DNA of 64,000 nucleotides, from contig NZ_CP108006.1 in NCBI RefSeq assembly GCF_036127095.1, forward strand, positions 1,860,001-1,924,000. The letters are read 5' to 3'. The stretch comes from Streptomyces sp. NBC_00335 (GTDB lineage Bacteria > Actinomycetota > Actinomycetes > Streptomycetales > Streptomycetaceae). The translations under genes and the position numbers were made by a program. Position 1 is the first letter of the stretch. Each line of letters begins with the position of its first letter. The notes under the pieces were generated by a model. The model ran no database searches. It worked only from the letters and a program-made list of their open reading frames with translations, and had not been told where the DNA came from. Positions 8,405 to 19,619 of this stretch are shown here, one piece after another.

Positions 8405-9856
8405 TCAGCTGCGCTTGTTGTTCTTGGCGTTCGGGTCCTCGGTCGCCTTGTTTACCGCAGCCTGGGCCCGCTTGATCCATTCCTTGGGCTGGATGCGCTT
8501 CGCCATCAGCTCATTGGACGCGTTCTCCAGCTCGGTACCCATCGCGCTGTACCAGTCGCCGTAGCGGTAGTTGAACGTGTTGTCCCCGGCCGCCTTGAGG
8601 GCGGCGACGGCCGACTGGGTGCCCGGGCGGAGCTTGACCGCCGGGTCCACGCCGTCCTTGAGGACGGTGAGGGAGTTGGCCTGCTGGGCGAAGAGGGTCG
8701 ACCACTCGCGGGACAGCATCGAGCGGAGGAACTCCAGGCCACCGGCCTTGTTGGCGGCCTTCTCCGGGACGATGAAGGGCTCGCCGGCGCCGGCGCGGAT
8801 GGCCTCGAAGGGCAGCTTCGAGCCGGGCAGCACCGGCATCGGCAGGAACTGCATGTCGAAGTCTTCGGGGGTCTGCTTGAGCTGCTCGTTCTCCAGCCAG
8901 GAGCCGGAGGTGATGAAGGCGGCCTTGTACTGGTTCCACTGGGTCTGGGACTCGGTGTGCGTCAGGCCGTTGGTGCCCGGCATGAGCAGGTCCTTCTCGA
9001 CCAGCTCGTAGACCGCCTCGACGGCCTCCAGGGCGATCGGGTTGTCCGCGAAGGCGTTCGGCTCCAGGTTGTCGATCGCCTTCATGGCATCCAGGCCGCC
9101 CTTCTTGGCGATCAGGTCCATGATGGCGACGTTGATGTAGTACGGGTACTTGCCCTGGTGGGCCAGACCGCCGATGCCGGCCGCCTTGGCCTTCTGACAG
9201 ATGTCCATGAACTCGGCCCAGGTCTTCGGCGCGGCCCAGCCCTTCTCCTTGAAGAGCTTGCCCGAGTACCACAGGCCCCAGACCGTGTAGACGTACTGCA
9301 GGGCGACGAACTTGCCGCCGATCATGCCGCCTTCGATGGTGCCGGGCATCAGCGTGTCCCGGACCTTCTTGGCCGGGTCGTCGAGCGACGGGGCGTCGAG
9401 CACCACGGTGAGGTCGGCGAGCTGGTTGCCCTTGGCGAGCACGTCCAGCTTGATCTGCTGGGCGCCGGAGTCGTCGACGACGTCCGGCGGGTTGCCGCCG
9501 TTGAAGCGGGGCTGCAGCTTGGAGGTGATCTCCTGGGTGGAGAGGTGCGAGGAAGTGGTGCCCCACTTCTTGTCGAACGCCGCTTCCCAGGCCTTGGCGT
9601 AGTCGTCGCCGTAGCCGCCCTTGAAGACGACCACGTCGAGCTTGCCGCCCTTGGCGACGCCGAACGGGTTCTCCTTGGTGACGGCCACCTTGGACTCGTT
9701 GCCCTTGGTGGTCTCTTCGGAGCCGGAGGCGCACGCGGACAGGAAGCTCATCGTCGGTACGGCGATCAGTCCGAGTGCCGCGGAGCGCTTGATCAGGTCC
9801 CGGCGGCCGAAGCCCTCACCGTTGCTGTTCTCGCCGTGGGCGGAGGTGGATCCCAT
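8405..9856 (-). CDS. ngcE: Sugar-binding lipoprotein with Tat signal (NgcE-like)
   Basis: I place the start at the ATG at 9856, preceded by GGCGAGGA, giving 483 residues; a longer frame upstream is not supported by a ribosome binding site. The N-terminus has twin arginines (Arg18-Arg19 in GRRDLIKR), a hydrophobic stretch and a lipobox LSAC with Cys42, so it is probably a Tat-exported lipoprotein. The rest is a family 1 extracellular solute-binding protein (KGGKLDVVVFKGGYG, then AKTWAEFMDICQKAK and FITSGSWLENE). In S. coelicolor the orthologous position (SCO6005) encodes the NgcE-type binding protein for N,N'-diacetylchitobiose. A DasR-like site upstream agrees with aminosugar use. Confidence 0.87.
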   Translation of the reverse strand: MGSTSAHGENSNGEGFGRRDLIKRSAALGLIAVPTMSFLSACASGSEETTKGNESKVAVTKENPFGVAKGGKLDVVVFKGGYGDDYAKAWEAAFDKKWGTTSSHLSTQEITSKLQPRFNGGNPPDVVDDSGAQQIKLDVLAKGNQLADLTVVLDAPSLDDPAKKVRDTLMPGTIEGGMIGGKFVALQYVYTVWGLWYSGKLFKEKGWAAPKTWAEFMDICQKAKAAGIGGLAHQGKYPYYINVAIMDLIAKKGGLDAMKAIDNLEPNAFADNPIALEAVEAVYELVEKDLLMPGTNGLTHTESQTQWNQYKAAFITSGSWLENEQLKQTPEDFDMQFLPMPVLPGSKLPFEAIRAGAGEPFIVPEKAANKAGGLEFLRSMLSREWSTLFAQQANSLTVLKDGVDPAVKLRPGTQSAVAALKAAGDNTFNYRYGDWYSAMGTELENASNELMAKRIQPKEWIKRAQAAVNKATEDPNAKNNKRS

Positions 9857-10110
9857 GCTCAAGTCCTCGCCTTCGTCAGGAGTGTGAAGGAGGAAGGAAA
9901 GTGCGACTGCTGCCGCCCAGCGGACATCACCGCAGGTCCCCGCCATCCCCCCGTCCGAGGCCGCTCGTTTCGCGGTGACCCGGACGGGCACAGGTATAGT
10001 CCACTTCCGCTCCTGTGAGCAAGATCATGTACCGGTATGGGCCCCTACTTTTCCGAGTTGAGACCTCACCGTCACCTGAGCCGGACCGTCGGAGCCGCCC
10101 GCAGAAACGG
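9857..10110. other. ngcE upstream region, no gene
   Basis: The interval holds the ngcE promoter region with the DasR-like site and otherwise no convincing gene. Together with the terminator to its right it makes a gap of about 310 bp between ngcE and acnA, both on the minus strand. Confidence 0.5.
9990..10005. promoter_or_regulatory. DasR-responsive (dre-like) operator upstream of ngcE
   Basis: Read on the minus strand the 16 bases are AGTGGACTATACCTGT. Compared with the dre consensus ACTGGTCTAGACCAGT (second and penultimate bases variable) 13 of 16 positions agree. It lies about 135 bp upstream of the start of an NgcE-type aminosugar binding protein, a plausible DasR target. This is a visual match only. 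Confidence 0.55.
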
Positions 10111-10145
10111 AAGGGCCGTACCCCCTTAACGGAGGTACGGCCCTT
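10111..10145. terminator. Bidirectional-type hairpin between acnA and ngcE
   Basis: AAGGGCCGTACC (10111-10122) pairs perfectly with GGTACGGCCCTT (10134-10145), an 12-bp stem with an 11-nt loop. It lies 24 bp after the aconitase stop codon on the minus strand and should end the acnA transcript. Confidence 0.8.
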
Positions 10146-10168
10146 TGGTGCCGGTATGCGCCGTGTGC

Positions 10169-12973
<2,805 letters not shown>

Positions 12974-13016
12974 GTAACCCTTACCAGCGGGGCGGCTGCG
13001 GCACGTCCGGGGCAGA

Positions 13017-13034
13017 TATCTCGATGTCGAGATA
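13017..13034. promoter_or_regulatory. Perfect 8-bp inverted repeat upstream of acnA
   Basis: TATCTCGA and TCGAGATA flank a TG dinucleotide, giving an 18-bp operator-like palindrome. It sits about 135 bp before the acnA start, just after the stop of the LacI-type gene. The form suits a dimeric regulator such as a MarR- or GntR-type protein; the binder is unknown. Confidence 0.5.
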
Positions 13035-13037
13035 ACT

Positions 13038-14117
13038 CTAGTACATGCCGGGGGGCCGGGACGAGGCACGCACCCTGAGGCCCGCCGGAACGGTGAGCCG
13101 CCCAGTGGATTGCGCATGTCCGGATTCGATGAGCTTGACCAGGGACGAAACCGCCGATTCCGCGATCCGCTCAGGATCGAAGGTGACGGTGGTCACGGCA
13201 GGATCGTTCTCGGCGTACGCCGGGTCCTCGCTGGCACAGACCAGCAGCAGGCCCTTCTCCTCCGGGCCGGGGCCGGATCCCGGTACGGGGGACGGGCCGG
13301 GGCCTGGGGACGGGTCGGCGCCGGGGATGGCGATGGCGTGGCGCGCGGCGGCGGCCAGCACCTGCCGGCCCCCCGGGTCGTATACGCAGTACACGGCGTC
13401 GGGCCGGTCCGGCCCCGCGAAGGCGGAGTCGAAGGCGTGCCCGGCGTCGTCATTGGGGTCGAAGGGGATCACGAGCGGGACCCGGCGCCGCTCGGCGCAC
13501 CAGTGTTCATAGGCTGAGGTGACGGCCCCGGTGTAGAACTCCCCGCCGTAGCCCGCCTGCAGCGCGATCCGCCGGGCCCCGGAGGCCGCCAGGTGGTCCA
13601 GTACCTCGCGCGTGGTGGCGGTGTGGTCGTTGTCCACCCATACGTCGCCCGGCCGCGGATCGGCGGGAGGCCCGTCGAAGACCACCGGCACCCCCCGCGC
13701 CCGCAGTGCGCGCAGCACCGGGTCGTCGGCCGGACTGTCGATCAGCAGCATCCCGTCCACCGCCAGGGTGTGCCACAGCGGCTCGGCGCCGCGGTCGGCG
13801 GGCAGCGTGGTCAGGGCGTAGCCGTGGGCGTGCGCCGCCGAGGTCGCGGCGAGGAGCAGCCGGGCGTAGTAGGCGATCTTGGCGAAGTCCCAGGCGAAGC
13901 CGGCGTACGTGGTCACGGCGATGCCCAGGCTGCGGTTGTGCGGGCCGCGCCGGGCTCCGTAGCCCAGGCCCCCGGCGACCTCGCGCACCCGGCGGCGGGT
14001 GGACTCGCCGACGCGGCCGGTGCCGTTGAGCGCGTGCGAGACGGTCGCGGTGGAGACCTCGGCGGCGCGGGCGATGTCGGCCAGGGTCGGACCGGGCACG
14101 GGCGCGGGCGCGGGCAT
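13038..14117 (-). CDS. LacI-family transcriptional regulator
   Basis: The N-terminal LacI helix-turn-helix is clear: TLADIARAAEVSTATVSHAL, followed by the hinge NGTGRVGESTRRRV. The remainder is a periplasmic-binding-type effector domain (SLGIAVTTYAGFAWDF, then GVPVVFDGPPADPRPGDVWV). I chose the ATG at 14117, ten residues before the HTH, giving 359 residues; a GTG at 14156 is the alternative and neither has a clear ribosome binding site, so a leaderless mRNA is possible. A Pro/Gly/Ser-rich insert interrupts the effector domain near residue 275. It is divergent from the amidohydrolase gene and the gap between them holds palindromes, so it probably represses that gene. The effector is not known. 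Confidence 0.88.
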   Translation of the reverse strand: MPAPAPVPGPTLADIARAAEVSTATVSHALNGTGRVGESTRRRVREVAGGLGYGARRGPHNRSLGIAVTTYAGFAWDFAKIAYYARLLLAATSAAHAHGYALTTLPADRGAEPLWHTLAVDGMLLIDSPADDPVLRALRARGVPVVFDGPPADPRPGDVWVDNDHTATTREVLDHLAASGARRIALQAGYGGEFYTGAVTSAYEHWCAERRRVPLVIPFDPNDDAGHAFDSAFAGPDRPDAVYCVYDPGGRQVLAAAARHAIAIPGADPSPGPGPSPVPGSGPGPEEKGLLLVCASEDPAYAENDPAVTTVTFDPERIAESAVSSLVKLIESGHAQSTGRLTVPAGLRVRASSRPPGMY

Positions 14118-14195
14118 CGGGACATGTCCGGGTGCGTGAAGGAAGGGGACGGGCACGGCGCCATCGTACGGATTTCGTCGCCGGAGGCGGCTTCT

Positions 14196-14240
14196 GGTTA
14201 ACCCCTTAACCAAACAACGTCCTGCCACACCAACGTTTGG
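14196..14240. promoter_or_regulatory. Operator-like inverted repeats between LacI gene and amidohydrolase
   Basis: GGTTAA and TTAACC (14196-14211) flank CCCC and form a 16-bp palindrome. A second pair, CCAAAC (14210-14215) and GTTTGG (14235-14240), follows at once and ends at the ribosome binding site of the amidohydrolase gene. Their place in a divergent promoter next to a LacI gene suggests repressor binding. Confidence 0.5.
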
Positions 14241-14247
14241 AGTGTGC

Positions 14248-16200
14248 ATGCGTCCTTCTCCCTCCCCCCGGTCCCCGCTGTCCGACCGCTCCCCCCTGTC
14301 CCGCCGGGGGCTCCTCGCGGCCGCCGGAGCCGCGGGAGCGGCGGGTCTGCTGGGCGCGGCACCCGCCGCGGCCGCGCCCGCCCCGTCCGCCGGCGGGCGG
14401 AACTCGGCCGCGCTGGTGATCCGCAACGCCTCGGTTTTCACGGGGGTCCCCGGGACCGAACGCCGGGGCCCCGTGCGGGCCGTCGCGGTCGGCCGGGACG
14501 GGAAGATCCTGGCCACCGGGACCGACGCGGCACTGCGCCGGTACGTGGGCCGGGACACCGAGGTGCTCGACGCCCGCGGCAACACCGTGATGAGCGGGAT
14601 CCACGACGGCCACGTCCACCCGCTCGGGGCCGGCGAGCGCTCGCTGTCCCCCTCCCTGGAGAGTGCGGAGACCACCCCGGCCGAGCTCCTGGAGATCCTG
14701 ACCGGCTTCCTCGCCGACACCGGCGGCGCGGGCGCCAAGCCCGACGGCTGGCTGGTGGTCGAGGACTGGAACCCGGTCGGGCTGCTCCCCGTGGGCACCG
14801 CTCCGCACCACTCGATGCTGGACGCGCTCCCGACCCGGCGGCCGATCGTCCTGATCGGCGGCGACGGACACAACTGCTGGGCCAATCAGCGGGCCCTGGA
14901 CATCGCCGGGATCACGGCGGCCACGCCCGACCCGGTCGGCGGCAAGGTGGTCAAGGGCGCGGACGGGAAGCCGACGGGGGTCCTCAAGGACGACGCCCAG
15001 GGGCTGGTGCGTCACCTGATACCGGAGCACACCCGCGCCGAGCTGGTCGCGGCGTGCGCCGAGGCGCTGGGGCTGGCCGCCGCGTCCGGGATCACCACGA
15101 TGATGGACGCCCTGGTGGGGCGCCGCGAACTGGAGCTGTACCAGGCGCTCTCCGCGGCGGGCCGGCTGCCACAGCGGATCGTCCCCGCGATCCGGCTGGA
15201 CGCGGACCAGGCCAAGGACCCGGCGGGCTCGCTGGCGTACGCGCGCGGCCTGCGGCGGGAGTTCGGGGGCGTGCGGGGCCTCCGCTTCGGGATGATCAAG
15301 GTGTTCCTCGACGGGGTCATCGAGTACCCGGCGCAGACCGCCGCCCTGCTGGAGCCGTACCTCGACGGGAACGGCAAGCCGACCGCGAACCGGGGCGAGC
15401 TCTACACCTCGGCCGCGGACTACGGCCGGCTCAGCGCCGCCTTCAACCGAGCGGGCTGGCAGATGCACGCCCACGGGCTCGGAGACCGGGCGGTGCGCAC
15501 CGCCCTGGACGGGTACGAGTACGCCCGCAAGGTGACGGGGCGGCGCGACGCCCGCAACGCGGTGGCGCACCTGCAGATCGTGGACCCCGCGGACCTGCGG
15601 CGCTTCGCGCGGCTCGGGGTCGCGGCGTGCATGCAGCTCCAGTGGGCCACGCGGGACACCTGGACGGTGGAGGCGCTGCTCCCCTACATCGGGCCCGAGC
15701 GGCACCGGTGGCTGTACCCGGCGCGCAGCCTGGAGAGGGCGGGCGCGCGGCTGGCGGGCGGTTCGGACTGGCCGGTGGACGCCCTGCAGGTGTGGAACCA
15801 GCTCCGGACGGCGATCGACCGGCAGGGCGCGGTGGGGGCGGGCGAGCTGTACCGGCAGCAGGAGGCGCTGAGCCGGGACACCACGCTGCGGATGCACACC
15901 TCGGGAACGGCGTGGCAGCTCCGCCAGGAGGAGCTGACCGGAACGCTGGAGCCGGGCAAGGCGGCGGACCTGGTGGTCCTGGACCGGGACGTGACGCGCT
16001 GTCCGGTGGCCGACATCAGCGGGACGGGCGTACGCATGACCCTGGTCGGCGGCCGTGTCGTGCACGAAGCGGATTCGGCGTCGGGCCGGGCGGCTTCGGC
16101 CCGGCTGGCCCGCGCGGCGGCGGCGGGCGCGCGCCCGGCCTCGTACGCCTCGGTCCACGGCGGTGGCGGCAAGGGCCGGCACCACGCCTGCGGGCACTGA
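14248..16200 (+). CDS. Tat-exported amidohydrolase, YtcJ-like (amidohydrolase 3 family)
   Basis: The 650-residue protein begins with a Tat signal (LSRRGLLAAAGAAGAAGLLG, ending near APAAAA at about residue 45), so it is probably secreted. The metal-dependent hydrolase core has the first metal motif HDGHVHP near residue 115, a later MHAHGLGDRA histidine segment and GGSDWPVDALQVWNQL with the conserved Asp. C-terminal ADLVVLDRDV is the returning beta-sandwich strand of composite domain amidohydrolases. GGAG at 14239-14242 supports the ATG at 14248. Family members act on amides or N-formyl and imide bonds; the substrate cannot be told from sequence. The divergent LacI regulator suggests control by a sugar-like or other small effector. 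Confidence 0.85.
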   Translation: MRPSPSPRSPLSDRSPLSRRGLLAAAGAAGAAGLLGAAPAAAAPAPSAGGRNSAALVIRNASVFTGVPGTERRGPVRAVAVGRDGKILATGTDAALRRYVGRDTEVLDARGNTVMSGIHDGHVHPLGAGERSLSPSLESAETTPAELLEILTGFLADTGGAGAKPDGWLVVEDWNPVGLLPVGTAPHHSMLDALPTRRPIVLIGGDGHNCWANQRALDIAGITAATPDPVGGKVVKGADGKPTGVLKDDAQGLVRHLIPEHTRAELVAACAEALGLAAASGITTMMDALVGRRELELYQALSAAGRLPQRIVPAIRLDADQAKDPAGSLAYARGLRREFGGVRGLRFGMIKVFLDGVIEYPAQTAALLEPYLDGNGKPTANRGELYTSAADYGRLSAAFNRAGWQMHAHGLGDRAVRTALDGYEYARKVTGRRDARNAVAHLQIVDPADLRRFARLGVAACMQLQWATRDTWTVEALLPYIGPERHRWLYPARSLERAGARLAGGSDWPVDALQVWNQLRTAIDRQGAVGAGELYRQQEALSRDTTLRMHTSGTAWQLRQEELTGTLEPGKAADLVVLDRDVTRCPVADISGTGVRMTLVGGRVVHEADSASGRAASARLARAAAAGARPASYASVHGGGGKGRHHACGH

Positions 16201-16248
16201 GCGAGCCGGGTTCCGGGTCGGGGCCACGCGTGGCCCCGGCCCGGCCGG

Positions 16249-17118
16249 TCAGCCCGCAAGGCCGTGGCGCGCGGCCCAGGCCGTGACGGCGGCGGCGATC
16301 TCCTCGGGCCGGTCCTCAGGGCAGAGGTGCGCGGCGGCGCCGCAGTACTCGCTCTCCAGCGCGGAGATGTTCTCCTCGCTCCACGCGACCAGCTCGGGGC
16401 CGACCATCAGGGCGGGCGAGCCGTCGAAGTGGAGCAGGAGCTTGGGCACCTGCGGGCTGGCGGCCAGCCAGGCGTCGTAGGCCTCGACCCGGGCGACCAC
16501 GTCGGCCGGTTCGCCGCCGATCGGCAGGGAGCGGGCGAAGCGGAGCAGGGGGACCCGGCTCTCGGGGGTGGGGTAGGGGGCGGCGTAGACGGCGTGGTCG
16601 GCCTCGCTCATCGTGTTCAGCACGGTCTTGCCGATGCTGTCCTCGATGAAGAGGTTCCGCTCCAGGATCATCTCCTCCCCCACTCCCGGGGTACGGATCG
16701 CCTCGAACCGGGCGCGGGCCGCGGGCGGGTACTCCTCCCAGGTCATCGGCCGCAGGATCGTCTCCATGAAGGCGAGGCCGCGGACCTGCTCCGGGCGGCG
16801 GGCGGCCAGGTCGAAGGCGAGCGCCCCGCCCCAGTCCTGTCCGACGAGGACGAACTCGTCGAGGCCGAGGGCGTCGAACCAGGCTTCGAGGTAGCGGGCG
16901 TGGTCGGCGAAGCGGTACTCGCCGCCGGGCTTGCCGGAGCGGCCCATCCCGATGAGGTCGGGGGCGAGGACGCGGACCCGGCCCCCGATCCGGGGCAGTA
17001 CGCCCCGCCACAGGTGGGAGGAGGTCGGGTTGCCGTGCAGGAAGACGAAGGGGACGCCGTCGGGGGCGCCGAGCTCCTCGTAGTACACGGTCGAGTCGAG
17101 TACGTCGATGACGGGCAT
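16249..17118 (-). CDS. Haloalkane dehalogenase-like alpha/beta hydrolase (HLD-II type)
   Basis: The 289-residue protein carries the haloalkane dehalogenase set: nucleophile Asp95 with Trp96 in VGQDWGG, halide-binding Asn30 in HGNPTSSHLW, catalytic acid Glu119 in AFMETILRPMTW and base His264 in AAAHLCPED. The order and the Glu position after strand 6 match DhaA/LinB-type (subfamily II) enzymes, which cleave carbon-halogen bonds hydrolytically in the cytoplasm. The natural substrate of such chromosomal copies is usually unknown. It is divergent from a MarR gene over a perfect 36-bp palindrome, which points to derepression by an aromatic or halogenated compound. All key residues are present, so I expect an active enzyme. 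Confidence 0.85.
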   Translation of the reverse strand: MPVIDVLDSTVYYEELGAPDGVPFVFLHGNPTSSHLWRGVLPRIGGRVRVLAPDLIGMGRSGKPGGEYRFADHARYLEAWFDALGLDEFVLVGQDWGGALAFDLAARRPEQVRGLAFMETILRPMTWEEYPPAARARFEAIRTPGVGEEMILERNLFIEDSIGKTVLNTMSEADHAVYAAPYPTPESRVPLLRFARSLPIGGEPADVVARVEAYDAWLAASPQVPKLLLHFDGSPALMVGPELVAWSEENISALESEYCGAAAHLCPEDRPEEIAAAVTAWAARHGLAG

Positions 17119-17137
17119 GGGGAACCATCCGTTTCAT

Positions 17138-17173
17138 TTCGTTGGTGTCACGAACGTTCGTGACACCAACGAA
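17138..17173. promoter_or_regulatory. 36-bp perfect palindrome, MarR operator candidate
   Basis: The sequence from 17138 to 17173 is its own reverse complement without a single mismatch, centred on CGAACGTTCG (17151-17160) with outer arms GTTGGTGTCA and TGACACCAAC. It fills the short gap between the dehalogenase-like gene and the MarR gene and would cover both promoters. Confidence 0.8.
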
Positions 17174-17216
17174 CTTAAATCGTTAGTGCTCCGAACGCAA
17201 GGGGTACGATCCCGCC

Positions 17217-17708
17217 ATGACCACGGAAGAGGACCAGGGCGCCTCCGCCCTCCCGGAGCGACTGCGCGAACTGCCCAGCCGACTGCTCTCCCAGGCCTCG
17301 GCGCACGCCACACGGCTCGTCACCGAGGGGCTGAGCGGGGCGGACGCCCGCAAATGGCACTACGCGACCCTGGTGGCCCTGGACGAGTTCGGGCCCGCGA
17401 GCCAGGCGGCCCTGAGCGGCCGCACCGACATCCACCGCAGCGACCTGGTCGCCGTCATCAACGAACTCGCCGCGCGCGAGCTGGTCGAGAGGACCCCCGA
17501 CCCCGCCGACCGGCGGCGCAACGTCATCACCCTCACGACCGCCGGCCGGCGCCGCCTGCGCAAGCTGGAGCAACTGCTCGCCGCGGCCCAGGAGGAGCTT
17601 CTGTCCCCTTTGTCCGCGCCGGAGCGCGAGCAGCTCGTCGACCTGCTCGGGCGGCTCGTCGCGCACCACGCACGCGGCGGCCCCACGATGGGAGCTGACG
17701 GGCGGTAA
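17217..17708 (+). CDS. MarR-family transcriptional regulator
   Basis: A 163-residue protein with the MarR winged helix: the recognition region SGRTDIHRSDLVAVINELAARELVER and the wing TPDPADRRRNVITLT, flanked by dimerisation helices at both ends. MarR proteins are dimeric repressors released by small ligands. It is transcribed away from the dehalogenase-like gene and the shared gap is filled by a long perfect palindrome, so it probably controls both genes. The ATG at 17217 follows AAGGGGTACGATCCCGCC, an adequate ribosome binding site. Confidence 0.9.
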   Translation: MTTEEDQGASALPERLRELPSRLLSQASAHATRLVTEGLSGADARKWHYATLVALDEFGPASQAALSGRTDIHRSDLVAVINELAARELVERTPDPADRRRNVITLTTAGRRRLRKLEQLLAAAQEELLSPLSAPEREQLVDLLGRLVAHHARGGPTMGADGR

Positions 17709-17759
17709 GTCCGCTTTCGGGTACGTTGACACCCGTCTGCCACGCCCAGCGCGGGCAAC

Positions 17760-17775
17760 ATCTCATATCTGAGAT
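17760..17775. promoter_or_regulatory. Palindrome upstream of HTH-MurA gene
   Basis: ATCTCA (17760-17765) and TGAGAT (17770-17775) flank TATC, 11 bp before the ATG. No ribosome binding site lies between it and the start codon, so the mRNA may be leaderless and the palindrome would overlap the promoter. Autoregulation by the XRE domain of the gene product is plausible. Confidence 0.5.
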
Positions 17776-17786
17776 ACGGTGCATCC

Positions 17787-19316
17787 ATGGCAGACGACTA
17801 CCTCGTACGCATCGGCAAGCTCATCCGTGACGCCCGGCAGCACCGGGGCTGGACACAGAGTCAGCTCGCGGACGCTCTCGGCACCAGCCAGAGCGCCGTG
17901 AACCGAATCGAGCGCGGCAACCAGAACATCAGCCTTGAGATGATCGCCCGCATCGGGGAAGCCCTCGACAGCGAAATCGTCTCCCTGGGCTACGCCGGTC
18001 CGATGCACCTGCGCGTGGTCGGCGGCCGCCGCCTGTCCGGCGCCATCGACGTCAAGACGAGCAAGAACGCGTGCGTGGCCCTGCTGTGCGCCTCGCTGCT
18101 CAACAAGGGCCGCACCGTCCTTCGCCGGGTCGCCCGCATCGAGGAGGTCTACCGCCTCCTGGAGGTCCTGAACTCCATCGGCGTCCGCACCCGCTGGATC
18201 AACGACGGCGTCGACCTGGAACTCGTACCGCCGGCCCGCCTCGACATGGACGCCATGGACGCGGACGCGGCGCGCCGCACCCGCAGCATCATCATGTTCC
18301 TCGGTCCCCTCCTGCACCGGATGGACCACTTCAAGCTGCCCTACGCGGGCGGTTGCGACCTCGGCACCCGCACCATCGAGCCGCACATGATCGCCCTGCG
18401 CCGCTTCGGCCTGGACATCACCGCGACCGAGGGCATCTACCACGCCCAGGTCGAGGCCGGGATCTCCCCGGACCGCCCGATCGTGCTGACCGAGCGCGGG
18501 GACACCGTCACCGAGAACGCGCTGCTCGCCGCCGCCCGGCACGACGGCACCACCGTCATCCGCAACGCCTCCTCCAACTACATGGTCCAGGACCTGTGCT
18601 TCTTCCTGGAGGCGCTCGGCGTCCGGGTCGACGGCGTCGGCACCACCACCCTGACGGTCCACGGCGTCCCGAACATCGACGTGGACGTGGACTACTCCCC
18701 CTCGGAGGACCCGGTCGAGGCGATGAGCCTGCTGGCCGCCGCCGTGGTCACGGAATCCGAGCTGACGATCCGCCGGGTCCCCATCGAGTTCATGGAGATC
18801 GAGCTCGCGGTCCTGGAGGAGATGGGCCTCGACCACGACCGCTCCCCCGAGTACACCGCCGACAACGGCCGCACCCGCCTGGTGGACCTCACCGTCCGCC
18901 CGTCGAAGCTCGAAGCGCCGATCGACAAGATCCACCCGATGCCCTTCCCCGGGCTGAACATCGACAACGTCCCCTTCTTCGCCGCCATCGCGGCCGTGGC
19001 ACAGGGTCAGACCCTGATCCACGACTGGGTGTACGACAACCGCGCCATCTACCTCACGGACCTCAACCGCCTCGGCGGCCGCCTCCAGCTCCTGGACCCC
19101 CACCGCGTCCTGGTCGAGGGCCCCACCCGCTGGCGCGCGGCGGAGATGATGTGCCCGCCGGCCCTGCGCCCCGCGGTGGTCGTCCTCCTGGCGATGATGG
19201 CGGCCGAGGGCACCTCGGTCCTGCGCAACGTCTACGTCATCAACCGCGGCTACGAGGAACTGGCGGAGCGCCTCAACTCGGTGGGCGCGCAGATCGAGAT
19301 CTTCCGCGACATCTGA
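17787..19316 (+). CDS. murA: UDP-GlcNAc 1-carboxyvinyltransferase (MurA-like) fused to an N-terminal XRE HTH
   Basis: Residues 5-65 form an XRE-type helix-turn-helix (IRDARQHRGWTQSQLADALG, then SQSAVNRIERG). Residues 73-509 are an EPSP-synthase-fold MurA domain. MurA adds enolpyruvate from PEP to UDP-GlcNAc, the first committed step of peptidoglycan synthesis. The substrate-binding Lys-Asn is present in KTSKNACVAL and the catalytic loop Cys is Cys190 in YAGGCDLGTR; FPGLNIDNVPFFAAIAAVA corresponds to the FPTDMQAQ region but differs from it. The total of 509 residues is about 80 more than a plain MurA. Streptomyces genomes carry this as a second MurA (S. coelicolor SCO5998, from memory). Whether it is an enzyme, a regulator or both is not settled by the sequence. 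Confidence 0.88.
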   Translation: MADDYLVRIGKLIRDARQHRGWTQSQLADALGTSQSAVNRIERGNQNISLEMIARIGEALDSEIVSLGYAGPMHLRVVGGRRLSGAIDVKTSKNACVALLCASLLNKGRTVLRRVARIEEVYRLLEVLNSIGVRTRWINDGVDLELVPPARLDMDAMDADAARRTRSIIMFLGPLLHRMDHFKLPYAGGCDLGTRTIEPHMIALRRFGLDITATEGIYHAQVEAGISPDRPIVLTERGDTVTENALLAAARHDGTTVIRNASSNYMVQDLCFFLEALGVRVDGVGTTTLTVHGVPNIDVDVDYSPSEDPVEAMSLLAAAVVTESELTIRRVPIEFMEIELAVLEEMGLDHDRSPEYTADNGRTRLVDLTVRPSKLEAPIDKIHPMPFPGLNIDNVPFFAAIAAVAQGQTLIHDWVYDNRAIYLTDLNRLGGRLQLLDPHRVLVEGPTRWRAAEMMCPPALRPAVVVLLAMMAAEGTSVLRNVYVINRGYEELAERLNSVGAQIEIFRDI

Positions 19317-19545
19317 CAAAAGGACGCCGCCACACCTCATTTGACCTGCCAAAGGCGAGTCAGCACGGGGTGCGGCGGTGTCTGTGCGAATTCTCCGGGA
19401 CTTTGGGGCGCTTCCTGGTCTTGGCCGCCCCGGGCGGGTCTACCTGAACACGGTGCTCTCGTCGACCTGCGCAGCACGACCCACCGCGTTCGCGACGCTC
19501 CACCGCCAAGTACAGCAATGCGCGAACGCAATCGATGGTCCACAC

Positions 19546-19572
19546 GATCCCCGGTTTCGGAAACCGGGGATC
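19546..19572. terminator. Bidirectional terminator hairpin between murA and the desulfurase gene
   Basis: GATCCCCGGTTT (19546-19557) pairs perfectly with AAACCGGGGATC (19561-19572) across a 3-nt loop. It stands between two convergent genes and can serve both. Confidence 0.8.
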
Positions 19573-19619
19573 GCGGCGTACGCATCCGTCAGCAGACGGC
19601 GGTGAATTACCCGGAAAGG

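Noticed and set aside
8405..9991. Longer start for ngcE at 9991
   Set aside because: It would put 45 residues before the Tat signal and run into the DasR-like site; the ATG at 9856 has a ribosome binding site.
19321..19386. Long-loop hairpin after murA as its terminator
   Set aside because: The arms pair at 13 of 14 positions but are about 36 nt apart; the perfect hairpin at 19546-19572 is the better candidate.
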